Below, one piece after another: positions 1 to 7,729 of a stretch of DNA of 39,015 nt; position 1 is the stretch's first letter, and each line of letters begins with the position of its first letter. The notes under the pieces are model-generated. The model worked only from the letters and a program-made list of their open reading frames with translations. It was not told the DNA's origin and ran no database searches. Source of the DNA: Victivallales bacterium (GTDB lineage: Bacteria > Verrucomicrobiota > Lentisphaeria > Victivallales > Victivallaceae); assembly GCA_031261965.1 (NCBI GenBank), contig JAISIP010000150.1:1-39015 (forward strand). The letters are read 5' to 3'. A program made the position numbers and the translations under genes.

Positions 1-119
1 TTTGGAGGTGAGATTTTGCAAGTTACTGGCTAACAAAAAGTTAACCAGTTACGCGCAAGGTCGCGCAAACGAATGCGATATGCAATTTTTAACCAAGTTT
101 CCAGTTTTTAGAGGTAGCC
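1..119 (-). mobile_element. MITE-like repeat family 1, copy A (truncated by window start)
   Basis: Ends ...AACCAAGTTTCCAGTTTTTAGAGGTAGCC. Reverse complement aligns with copies at 6317, 19646, 28072 and 31030, including the GGTTAAC...GTTAGCC core. Confidence 0.85.
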
Positions 120-411
120 ATAAGGGAAAAAGGCGAAAAACTTATTAAGGACGGCTCGCCCTTGGCGATGATACAAGCTCGCGGCACGTTAAAAGAAGGG
201 AGAAAATCCGACGGGGAATTTCTCCTCTTTTGGCCGTGGGGCGTATCGCTTGAAGTCAGGAAAGAAAAGTACTCCAATGGTGAACGTTTTGAGATGTCAC
301 CTGCCCGGCATTACCCCATCCCCACTATTGTCAACCAAAATGGCGCGACGGACGCCACTTTGTGGTAGCCGGTTCGTGCGATACCGGCGCAGTAGCCTGA
401 CTTTTTTGCGG

Positions 412-1023
412 TTAGCGAACCCAGACGCCGATGATTTCGCCGATATACGCGTTGTGGATTTGTTCTTTCATATTTTCCGGCTTCACGCCGGGAAGCAAAA
501 TATTGTCGGTCAATTTCACCGTCGCTATTTTTTTACAAACGATAACAGTCCGCGCTTGCATATAACTCACCCCGCCGCCCGGAGTCGAAACCGGGAGAAA
601 CAGCGAGGCTTTCTCTTTGTCGATGTCTCGACCCGATTTTGAGCCAAAAACGCTGTAAAGCTTCTCGCGGTCTTTGCCTTCGTAAAACGAGAGGGTGAAG
701 AAATTGCTCGACTTGAGAAATTCGTCAGTGTAACGGTTCTCGTTTACGTAAATAGTGGCGACCGGCTTACTGTAGAGAATGCCGAATCCGCCCCACCCGG
801 CGGTCATGCTGTTGTAGCCTTGCGCCGTTCCGGCAGTGATGAGATAATTGTCTTTGATAATGCGCTTGAACACATTGCCGGAGAGGTCAAACGGGCTGAT
901 TTGCCGAAATTCCTTGGTAAAACGCTCCTGCGGCAATGGCGGAGTTTTTGTCGCAGGCAATTTTTCGGCGGCGAATCCGGCAACGGCGTACAGCACACAC
1001 AGAGCAACGGCTAATTTTTTCAT
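412..1023 (-). CDS. Secreted flavin reductase-like (FMN-binding split-barrel) protein
   Basis: 203 aa ORF; signal peptide MKKLAVALCVLYAVAGFAA; flavin-reductase-like segment NSMTAGWGGFGILYSKPVATIYVNENRYTDEFLKSSNFFTLSF. Confidence 0.75.
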   Translation of the reverse strand: MKKLAVALCVLYAVAGFAAEKLPATKTPPLPQERFTKEFRQISPFDLSGNVFKRIIKDNYLITAGTAQGYNSMTAGWGGFGILYSKPVATIYVNENRYTDEFLKSSNFFTLSFYEGKDREKLYSVFGSKSGRDIDKEKASLFLPVSTPGGGVSYMQARTVIVCKKIATVKLTDNILLPGVKPENMKEQIHNAYIGEIIGVWVR

Positions 1024-1381
1024 AAAATACGAACTCCCTATTTTGACGGTTGCTTTTTGAGAATCTGTGATACGTTAACACAATTCCCGGTTTTTGTCAA
1101 GGTTTTTGAGCCTAAAGTTATAAATATTTGAAAAATAATAAGAATTTCGTTTGTATTAGTAAAAAACGGCGATATATTCATGTAGTAGTTGTGGAGTCCC
1201 CGAACGAACAATTTGCCGACGTCGGCACTTTGATGAAGTAGCGTTCACTCCAGTGACAGTTTTAGAAAGAACTTGATTTGCATTATTCTTACCGACAGCC
1301 GGCGTTAGAAATAACGCACGCGCCCATGGTCTACCGGTCATAACGGCCGATCGATATTCCGCAGGATCATTCCAGATGGTT

Positions 1382-1491
1382 GCAGATTTGTTTCTCTCCC
1401 CCTCTGTCCGGTGATTTCAATGCGGAAGTATAAATCATTTCATTATTAAATGTGTTTAATACGGGGAGAGAAAAAAATGCGTGCAATCTGC
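1382..1491 (+). promoter_or_regulatory. Long inverted repeat upstream of RRM protein gene
   Basis: TTTCTCTCCCC (1391-1401) is complementary to GGGGAGAGAAA (1463-1473); outer GCAGATT (1382-1388) pairs with AATCTGC (1485-1491). Confidence 0.5.
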
Positions 1492-1508
1492 CGCGGAAAA
1501 GGAAAAAA

Positions 1509-1811
1509 ATGAATATCTATGTGGGAAACATGCCGTACGCGATGACCGAAGACGATCTTCGTAACCTCTTTGGCACTTACGGTGCCGTCTCCAGCGCCCG
1601 TCTGGTCACCGATCGCGACACCGGTCGCGCCAAAGGTTTCGGCTTTGTCGAAATGGACAACGCTTCTGAAGCCCAGGCGGCGATCGAAGCGATCAACGGC
1701 ACCAAACAGGGCGGTCGTGAACTCGTGGTCAACGAAGCGCGTCCGCGTGAAGAGCGTCCGCGTCGTGACAATGGCGGTCGCGGCGGATTCGGCGGCGGTC
1801 GTCGTTTCTAA
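1509..1811 (+). CDS. RNA-binding protein with a single RRM domain and Gly/Arg-rich tail
   Basis: MNIYVGNMPYAMTEDDLRNLF...GRAKGFGFVEM: RNP2 and RNP1 motifs; C-term RGGFGGGRRF. Start chosen at the internal ATG behind an A/G-rich RBS. Confidence 0.92.
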   Translation: MNIYVGNMPYAMTEDDLRNLFGTYGAVSSARLVTDRDTGRAKGFGFVEMDNASEAQAAIEAINGTKQGGRELVVNEARPREERPRRDNGGRGGFGGGRRF

Positions 1812-1827
1812 GTTAAATTGCCTGCAC

Positions 1828-1866
1828 GATAGAGCTGATTGCGTTTCGCAATCAGCTCTATTTTTG
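1828..1866 (+). terminator. Rho-independent terminator of RRM gene
   Basis: AGAGCTGATTGCG-TTT-CGCAATCAGCTCT followed by ATTTTTG. Confidence 0.9.
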
Positions 1867-1871
1867 CTTTA

Positions 1872-1902
1872 GGCTACCTTAACATTGTTTTTAGAGGTAG
1901 CC
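1872..1902. mobile_element. Family 1 minimal form (31 bp, both termini only)
   Basis: GGCTACCTTAACATTGTTTTTAGAGGTAGCC flanked by direct repeat TTTA (1868-1871 and 1903-1906). Confidence 0.7.
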
Positions 1903-1903
1903 T

Positions 1904-3457
1904 TTATGCGTCGGATTTCGGTTGACCGGGCAAGAGCAAATTAAGCATCTTCTCGGTCGCCGAAATCGCCGCGACAATCTGATCCGAATCGATTCCGGTT
2001 GTGGCGATGTTTTTCCCGGGAAGTGCCCAGGTGATGGTGGCTTCCACTAAAGCATCGGTCTTGCCGCCAGGCGGAATTCGCACTTCATAATCGAGCAGTT
2101 TGGGCAACGTCAGCTGAAAAGTCTTCATGCACTTGCGCAACGCCCGCATAAACGCGTCGTACCCTCCGTCGCCGGGGGAGGTCGCTTCAGCTTTTACCTT
2201 GTCCATTTCGACAGTCACCCGCGCCTTGGGCGTGCGGTTGGAGCGGGTGTTGATTTCATAATCGACGATCTTCAGTCGGGATTCGAGCGGAGAACTCAGC
2301 ACACCGGCGATGATAAACGGCAAATCCGAGGGCGAGACACTTTTCTTCTTGTCACCGAGACGAATCACCTCCTGCAAGACTTTTTGGCGTACTTCGGGGG
2401 CGAGTTCGAGGTTCATCGCTTCGAGATTTTGGTCGATGGACGCTTTGCCCGAAAGCTTGCCAAGCGCGTAATTCCGTTTGCGGCCGAACCGCTCCGGCAA
2501 GAGCAAATTAGCGTATAAATTCCCCTTTTTGTCGCCATCGGCGTGGACTCCGCAAGTCTGGGTGAACACATCTGATCCGACCACCGGGTAGTTCCAGGCG
2601 CAACGTTTGCCGGAGATGCTTTGCACTAATTCCGATGCGTGTTGCAACTCCTTTTCGACCACCCGGACTTTGCGGTCACTTAGATCGTTGATCGCCACGA
2701 CCAATTGTGAGAGTGCCTGATTGCCGGTCCGCTCACCCAGTCCGTTGACGGTGGAGTGAATACCGTTCACTCCCATCTGAACCGCGGCGAGACTGTTCGC
2801 CGTAACCATGCCATAATCGTTATGACCGTGAAAGTCGAGGCGCAAATTCGGGAACGCCTGATATATCCATTCCAGATAGGTCGTTACCTCGGTCGGCTCA
2901 AGAATGCCGAGTGTGTCGGGCAACATAATCCGCTCAATCGGCAAATCCTGCAAGCGGGTCAGAAATTCATGGACATAAGCGAAACTGTGGCGCATTCCGT
3001 TCGACCAGTCTTCCAAATACAAGTTGACCGCAACGCCTTGAGTTTTGGCGTAGAGAATCTCGTTGGCAACTTCCTCAAAATGGCGCGCCGGAGACTTGCG
3101 CAACTGTACCCGGCAATGGTTCTCCGAACCTTTGGTCAGCAAATTTACCACCTTGCCCCCGGTGGAGGCAATCCAGTCGATCGACTTACCGCCATCGACA
3201 AAACCGAGAATCTCCATAGCGTTGAGGCAACCGCGATGCTCCGCCCATTTTAAAATCGCCGAAACCGCATCGCGTTCGCCGTCGGAGACGCGGGCGGAGC
3301 CAATCTCCAGCCGATCAACTTTCAGCCGGAGCAGCAACATTTTGGCGAGTTCTAACTTTTCCGCCGGAGTGAACGCCACGCCGGGAGTTTGCTCTCCGTC
3401 GCGCAGCGTGGTATCGAGAATTTCCACGTAAGTGTCGGGGCAATATTTCGATTTCAT
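1904..3457 (-). CDS. Alpha-isopropylmalate/citramalate synthase family protein (LeuA2/CimA-like)
   Basis: EILDTTLRDGEQTPGVAFTPAEKLELAKML; HGHNDYGMVTANSLAA; NGLGERTGNQAL; C-terminal LeuA dimer-like region. Confidence 0.88.
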   Translation of the reverse strand: MKSKYCPDTYVEILDTTLRDGEQTPGVAFTPAEKLELAKMLLLRLKVDRLEIGSARVSDGERDAVSAILKWAEHRGCLNAMEILGFVDGGKSIDWIASTGGKVVNLLTKGSENHCRVQLRKSPARHFEEVANEILYAKTQGVAVNLYLEDWSNGMRHSFAYVHEFLTRLQDLPIERIMLPDTLGILEPTEVTTYLEWIYQAFPNLRLDFHGHNDYGMVTANSLAAVQMGVNGIHSTVNGLGERTGNQALSQLVVAINDLSDRKVRVVEKELQHASELVQSISGKRCAWNYPVVGSDVFTQTCGVHADGDKKGNLYANLLLPERFGRKRNYALGKLSGKASIDQNLEAMNLELAPEVRQKVLQEVIRLGDKKKSVSPSDLPFIIAGVLSSPLESRLKIVDYEINTRSNRTPKARVTVEMDKVKAEATSPGDGGYDAFMRALRKCMKTFQLTLPKLLDYEVRIPPGGKTDALVEATITWALPGKNIATTGIDSDQIVAAISATEKMLNLLLPGQPKSDA

Positions 3458-3513
3458 CTATTTAAACCTTTATTCATAAATTCGGACTTCAGGTACAATA
3501 TACAATTATTCGA

Positions 3514-3680
3514 GCTAATTGCAAAACTATTTTGGTTCGCTTTTGAGTCCTATTGATTCTTTTTGCTTCTTTGACGCGCTTTTTTTGCGTAGCGCTGCTA
3601 CGCTTTGAAGCTTGTCAAATAACAAAAATTTCTCAATAGAACCGTCAAAATTATGTCAAAAAGGTAGTTTTGCAATTAGC
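3514..3680. repeat. 167-bp palindromic (MITE-like) element, family 2
   Basis: 16-bp perfect terminal inverted repeats GCTAATTGCAAAACTA / TAGTTTTGCAATTAGC with further imperfect internal complementarity (CTATTGA/TCAATAG; GCGTAGC-GCT-GCTACGC). Confidence 0.65.
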
Positions 3681-3687
3681 ACCCTAA

Positions 3688-3727
3688 ATAAAAAACGCCG
3701 TCAACTCTGTAAGTCGGCGGCGTTTTA
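3688..3727 (-). terminator. Rho-independent terminator of pnp
   Basis: On minus strand: TAAAACGCCG...CGGCGTTTTTTATTT just after the pnp stop. Confidence 0.85.
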
Positions 3728-3741
3728 GGATCGGGTATTGG

Positions 3742-5856
3742 TTATTCACCCATTTCTTTCAGTGCCGCCTTGCGCGAGAGACTAATCTTGCCGTTGGCGG
3801 GGTCAATGTCCAGAACTTTCACCGAGACGTAATCGCCCTCGTTGCAAATATCAGTCACTTTGTTGACCCGGTAATCCGCCAACGCCGAGATATGCAGCAA
3901 TCCTTCCACGCCCGGAAGAATTTCGACGAAAGCACCGAAATCACGCACCGTCACGACTTTGCCGCGATAGATTTTACCGATCTCCGGCTCGGCGGTACAA
4001 CCCAAAATCCGCAATTTTGCAGCTTCGAGATGTTCGCGGTCGGAAGCCATGATCTTGACCGAGCCGTCTTCTTCGATGTCGATCGAAGTGCCGGTTTCTT
4101 CGGTAATCGCCCGGATATTCTTGCCTCCGGGACCGATCAACGCGCCGATTTTATCCGGATTGATCTTAACGACTTCGAGGCGCGGGGCACGAGGCGAAAT
4201 ATCCGCACGCGGAGCGGCGATACAGCCTTCCATCACATCGAGAATCTTCATTCTGGCGATGCGGTTGCGTTCCATGCCTTCGCAGAGCAGATCAATCGGA
4301 ATGCCCGGCAACTTCAAGTCGAGCTGGAACCCGGTAATTCCGTCGCGGGTGCCGCACACCTTGAAGTCCATGTCGCCAAAGTGATCTTCTGCACCGATAA
4401 TATCAGTGAGCAGCAATCTTTTGCCGTCTTTGCCGGTCACTAAACCGCAGCTGATTCCGGCAACCGGCGCGACAATCGGCACGCCGGCGTCCATCAACGC
4501 GAGCGTCGCACCGCAGACCGATGCCATTGAGGTCGAACCGTTGGAACTCATAATCTCCGAGACGCAACGGACAACGTAGGGGAAATCCGCCGGAACAACT
4601 TTGGCGACTGACCGTTCCGCCAGGTTGCCGTGACCGATTTCGCGCCGACCCGGTCCGGCGATCCGCCCGACTTCGCCGACGCTGAAGTTCGGGAAGTTGT
4701 AGTGCAAATAGAAACGCTTTTTGACAATTCCGCTTTCACTGGTGAGATCATCGGACTCTTGCGCGTCCTTTTCATTGCCGAGAGTTGCCAGCACCAGCGC
4801 CTGAGTCTCGCCACGTGAAAACAACGCGCTGCCGTGAACCACCGGCAACACCCCGACTTCGGCCGAAAGCGGGCGAATATCAAAGGTGGAGCGGCCGTCG
4901 GGACGGAACTGTTTCTCTAAAATCACGTTGCGGGTAGTTTCGCAAACTAAATTGTCAAACCCGATCGCGGTCATAAATCCGTAATCCGCATCGCTCATAT
5001 CGGCGAATTCACCGCGCAAACTTTCGCGGACACGGCAACGCAACTCATCGAGCGCGACCATGCGATCCTCTTTGCCCGGAATCGTGCAAACGCTTTCGAT
5101 ACTATCCGCGCAGAATTTTTGCATCGCGCTTGAGAGAGCTTCCGGCACGAGGAAGAGCTTGTACTCTTTTTTGGCGCGTCCGGCGCGTTTTGCCAACTCG
5201 ATTTGGGCATCGCACTGCTTTTTGACCGCCTCATTGGCGAGGTACATAGCTTCTTTCATCTGAGCTTCGGAGACGAAATCGGCTTCACCCTCGATCATAA
5301 TAACTTGATCGGGGCGACCGGAGTAGATAAGTTCAAGCCGGCTTTTAGCCATCTCTTCGCGGGTCGGGTTAACGATAAATTTATCGTTAACCAAGGCGAT
5401 ACGCACCGCTCCGATCGGACCGTCGAACGGCAGATCGGAAAGCATAAGAGATGCGGACGCTCCGACCATTGCCAAGACATCCGGCTCGTTCACTCCGTCG
5501 GCGGAGAGCAACGTACAGGAGACTTGCACTTCGTGGAAGAACCCTTCCGGGAAGAGCGGACGGATCGGCCGATCGATCATGCGGCAAGTCAAGATTTCCT
5601 TAGTGGACGGGCGACCTTCGCGCTTGATATAACCGCCGGGAAATTTGCCCGCTGCGGAGTATTTTTCGCGATAATCTACCTGAAGCGGAAAGAAGTCCGT
5701 GCCTTCGCGCGGAGTGCCGGAGCAAGCCGCCACCAGGACGATAGTGTCGCCGAGGCGGACGAGGCAGGAGCCGTTGGCGAGCCCGGCGACTTTGCCGGTG
5801 GAGATTTCCATTTCGCGCTCGCCGTCAAATTGGAATACGATTTTTTCTTCAGCCAT
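3742..5856 (-). CDS. pnp: Polyribonucleotide nucleotidyltransferase (PNPase)
   Basis: MAEEKIVFQFDGEREMEISTGKVA...; RNase PH repeats, KH (IGPGGKNIRAITEETG) and S1 (GKVVTVRDFGAFVEILPGVEGLLHIS) domains. Confidence 0.97.
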   Translation of the reverse strand: MAEEKIVFQFDGEREMEISTGKVAGLANGSCLVRLGDTIVLVAACSGTPREGTDFFPLQVDYREKYSAAGKFPGGYIKREGRPSTKEILTCRMIDRPIRPLFPEGFFHEVQVSCTLLSADGVNEPDVLAMVGASASLMLSDLPFDGPIGAVRIALVNDKFIVNPTREEMAKSRLELIYSGRPDQVIMIEGEADFVSEAQMKEAMYLANEAVKKQCDAQIELAKRAGRAKKEYKLFLVPEALSSAMQKFCADSIESVCTIPGKEDRMVALDELRCRVRESLRGEFADMSDADYGFMTAIGFDNLVCETTRNVILEKQFRPDGRSTFDIRPLSAEVGVLPVVHGSALFSRGETQALVLATLGNEKDAQESDDLTSESGIVKKRFYLHYNFPNFSVGEVGRIAGPGRREIGHGNLAERSVAKVVPADFPYVVRCVSEIMSSNGSTSMASVCGATLALMDAGVPIVAPVAGISCGLVTGKDGKRLLLTDIIGAEDHFGDMDFKVCGTRDGITGFQLDLKLPGIPIDLLCEGMERNRIARMKILDVMEGCIAAPRADISPRAPRLEVVKINPDKIGALIGPGGKNIRAITEETGTSIDIEEDGSVKIMASDREHLEAAKLRILGCTAEPEIGKIYRGKVVTVRDFGAFVEILPGVEGLLHISALADYRVNKVTDICNEGDYVSVKVLDIDPANGKISLSRKAALKEMGE

Positions 5857-5947
5857 GTTTAATTTCCTTTTCACATGTTTGAGGAAAGGCGTACTCCGAA
5901 CCATCTGAGTTAAGCATAGACCCAAAACTCTTCGACTCGCGGAATCC

Positions 5948-5988
5948 CGTTATCAGCTCCCAAATTCCTGTTTTGGACGCTGATAACG
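5948..5988 (-). promoter_or_regulatory. Stem-loop in pnp upstream region
   Basis: Perfect 10-bp inverted repeat CGTTATCAGC / GCTGATAACG with a 21-nt loop. Confidence 0.5.
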
Positions 5989-6045
5989 ACCGAATTCCAC
6001 AAAATCAAGCCGATGCCGGAGACCCTGTCCTCTTTTTGCAATATA

Positions 6046-6126
6046 GGGTATCTCTAAAAACTATGTTGAGTTAAAAATTGGCAGATTCGCAATTTTTAAC
6101 CAAGTTTCCAGTTTTTAGCGGTAGCC
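6046..6126 (-). mobile_element. Family 1 copy B, 81-bp internal-deletion derivative
   Basis: GGGTATCTCTAAAAACT...GTTGAGTTAAAAATTGGCAGATTCGCAATTTTTAACCAAGTTTCCAGTTTTTAGCGGTAGCC: both ends intact, central ~90 bp absent. Flanks TATA / TTTA. Confidence 0.85.
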
Positions 6127-6161
6127 TTTAATAATATACCATCACTTTGCAGAAAAACAAG

Positions 6162-6503
6162 TTAGAGCTTATCAACTAATAAACGAGAACGCTCTGACTT
6201 GCCCCGAAGAGCCATTCACTTGTCGAAAAAAACGTAAATATTTCTTCCAATATCCCCGATTTTTTTCAACTGCGCGACTGGTTGTCCGGTGCATCGTCAT
6301 AACATTTCCATTATTAGGGTATCTCTAAAAACTGGAAACTTGGCTAAAAATTGCATCTCGCATTCGTATGTACGACCTTGCGCACATCTGGTTAACTTCA
6401 TGTTAGCCAGATGCTTGCAAAATCGCGCTTCCAAATTGCGAATCCGGCAATTTTGTAACTCAAGGTGAGTTTTTAGAGATACCCATTAGTTGATAAGCTC
6501 TTA
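6162..6503. mobile_element. Older inverted-repeat element (family 3) interrupted by family 1 copy C
   Basis: AGAGCTTATCAACTAAT (6164-6180) is the exact reverse complement of ATTAGTTGATAAGCTCT (6485-6501). Removing copy C plus one ATTA extends the match to 19 bp. Possible TTA duplications at 6162-6164 and 6501-6503. Confidence 0.6.
6317..6484 (+). mobile_element. Family 1 copy C, full length (168 bp)
   Basis: GGGTATCTCTAAAAACT...AGTTTTTAGAGATACCC terminal inverted repeats; 4-bp direct repeat ATTA at 6313-6316 and 6485-6488. Confidence 0.92.
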
Positions 6504-6547
6504 GAGGTATTCTTAAGTTATTTGAAAGAACACTTTGCGGTGCGGCT

Positions 6548-7729
6548 TTACCGTAAAGTGCCTTGGTTGCCGAGGGAGCAATATAGCCGGAACAACTCCT
6601 CTTCTATCTGCGCAACGGGTATCTTGCGGATGCACTCATAGCTGTTTTCGCCGCTAAAACGACAGTTGAAGTTACACCCCGAGTATTGGCATGAACGGTT
6701 TACGACAATCGGCGGAGTAATTCCAAGCAGTTCCGATGCGCTGTCGGGGTAAGGCAAGAATATTCTCGGCTGTCCGCCGCCGACAACTGCGAGCGTCGGG
6801 ACTTTCGACATCGCTCCGATGTGAATGCCCCCGGTGTCATTCCCGACAATCATTGTCGCGTTAGCCAAGGTCGCGGCAAACTCAGTGATGTTTTGCTCCC
6901 CGGTTAAATCGTACTGGGGTGATCGGCAAGCCCGCAACAGAGTCGCTGATAGGGGCGACTCGTCGGCAGTACCGCAAACGACGATGCTAAAACCCCGGTC
7001 TTCTAATTTTTGGGCGAGTTCGCCGAAATTTTCCGGCGGATAAATTAGCTCTTTGCCTTTGCCGCTACCGGGCAAAAAGACCACATAAGGCGAGGCTTTG
7101 GAGAGTAACGGCGGTGTCGGAGAATGCGTTTTCCAGGGGTTTTCAATTCGGCTAAGTTCAGGGGCAAGATATTTTAGAAAAACCAAATTGCGAATCAATT
7201 CGTGCGTGTTCAATAGTTCGCCGGAATCGAGCAACTCAGTATAAATCCGATCCGAATAGCGCATCAAATGCGGTTGCAAATGGCGCGTTGTTGAGGCAAA
7301 CGCGACGCTTCGGGGTGCATCGGCGACCAGCGCGATCAGGTCTTCAACTAAAATTTCCCGATAAAACCGGGGCTGCAACAAAAGATCGAATTTTTGAGCC
7401 GCGACCCATTTTAATTTCCCTGAGCGATAATTGGAGTCGGCGAGAAATTTGTCGGGATCAAGCTCTTCATAAGAGTCAAAATCCAACGTCCGCGCCAGAT
7501 CCAGCCAAAGCGAACGCCCCAGCAACGTAAGCGTATAACGTTCTTTGGGGTAAATTTTGCGCAATCCCTTGGCAAACGGGGCGTAAAGCGCAAAGTCCCC
7601 GATCCGATCCAGACGGACGACCAAAATTCGTTCTTTATGTGCTTTTTCCACTCTGGGTCGGCGAAAAAAAGCACGCGATTTGTAATAGACAAAATCTCGA
7701 AACAACCCGATTTTATCTCTTAATTGCAT
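6548..7729 (-). CDS. Glycosyltransferase family 9 (heptosyltransferase-like)
   Basis: RILVVRLDRIGDFALYAPFAKGLRKIYP; VVFLPGSGKGKELIYPPENFGELAQKL; VGNDTGGIHIGAMSKVPTLAVVGGG. Confidence 0.88.
   Translation of the reverse strand: MQLRDKIGLFRDFVYYKSRAFFRRPRVEKAHKERILVVRLDRIGDFALYAPFAKGLRKIYPKERYTLTLLGRSLWLDLARTLDFDSYEELDPDKFLADSNYRSGKLKWVAAQKFDLLLQPRFYREILVEDLIALVADAPRSVAFASTTRHLQPHLMRYSDRIYTELLDSGELLNTHELIRNLVFLKYLAPELSRIENPWKTHSPTPPLLSKASPYVVFLPGSGKGKELIYPPENFGELAQKLEDRGFSIVVCGTADESPLSATLLRACRSPQYDLTGEQNITEFAATLANATMIVGNDTGGIHIGAMSKVPTLAVVGGGQPRIFLPYPDSASELLGITPPIVVNRSCQYSGCNFNCRFSGENSYECIRKIPVAQIEEELFRLYCSLGNQGTLR

Noticed and set aside
89-277. 62-aa minus ORF ending MATSKNWKLG
   Set aside because: Its C-terminus is a translation of the repeat terminus (ATGGCTACCTCTAAAAACTGGAAACTTGG); no sign of real coding.
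1024-1381. Possible 6S, SRP or tmRNA gene in the intergenic region
   Set aside because: No diagnostic consensus segments for these RNAs were found by eye; not called.
5203-5862. 219-aa plus-strand ORF
   Set aside because: Antisense to pnp.
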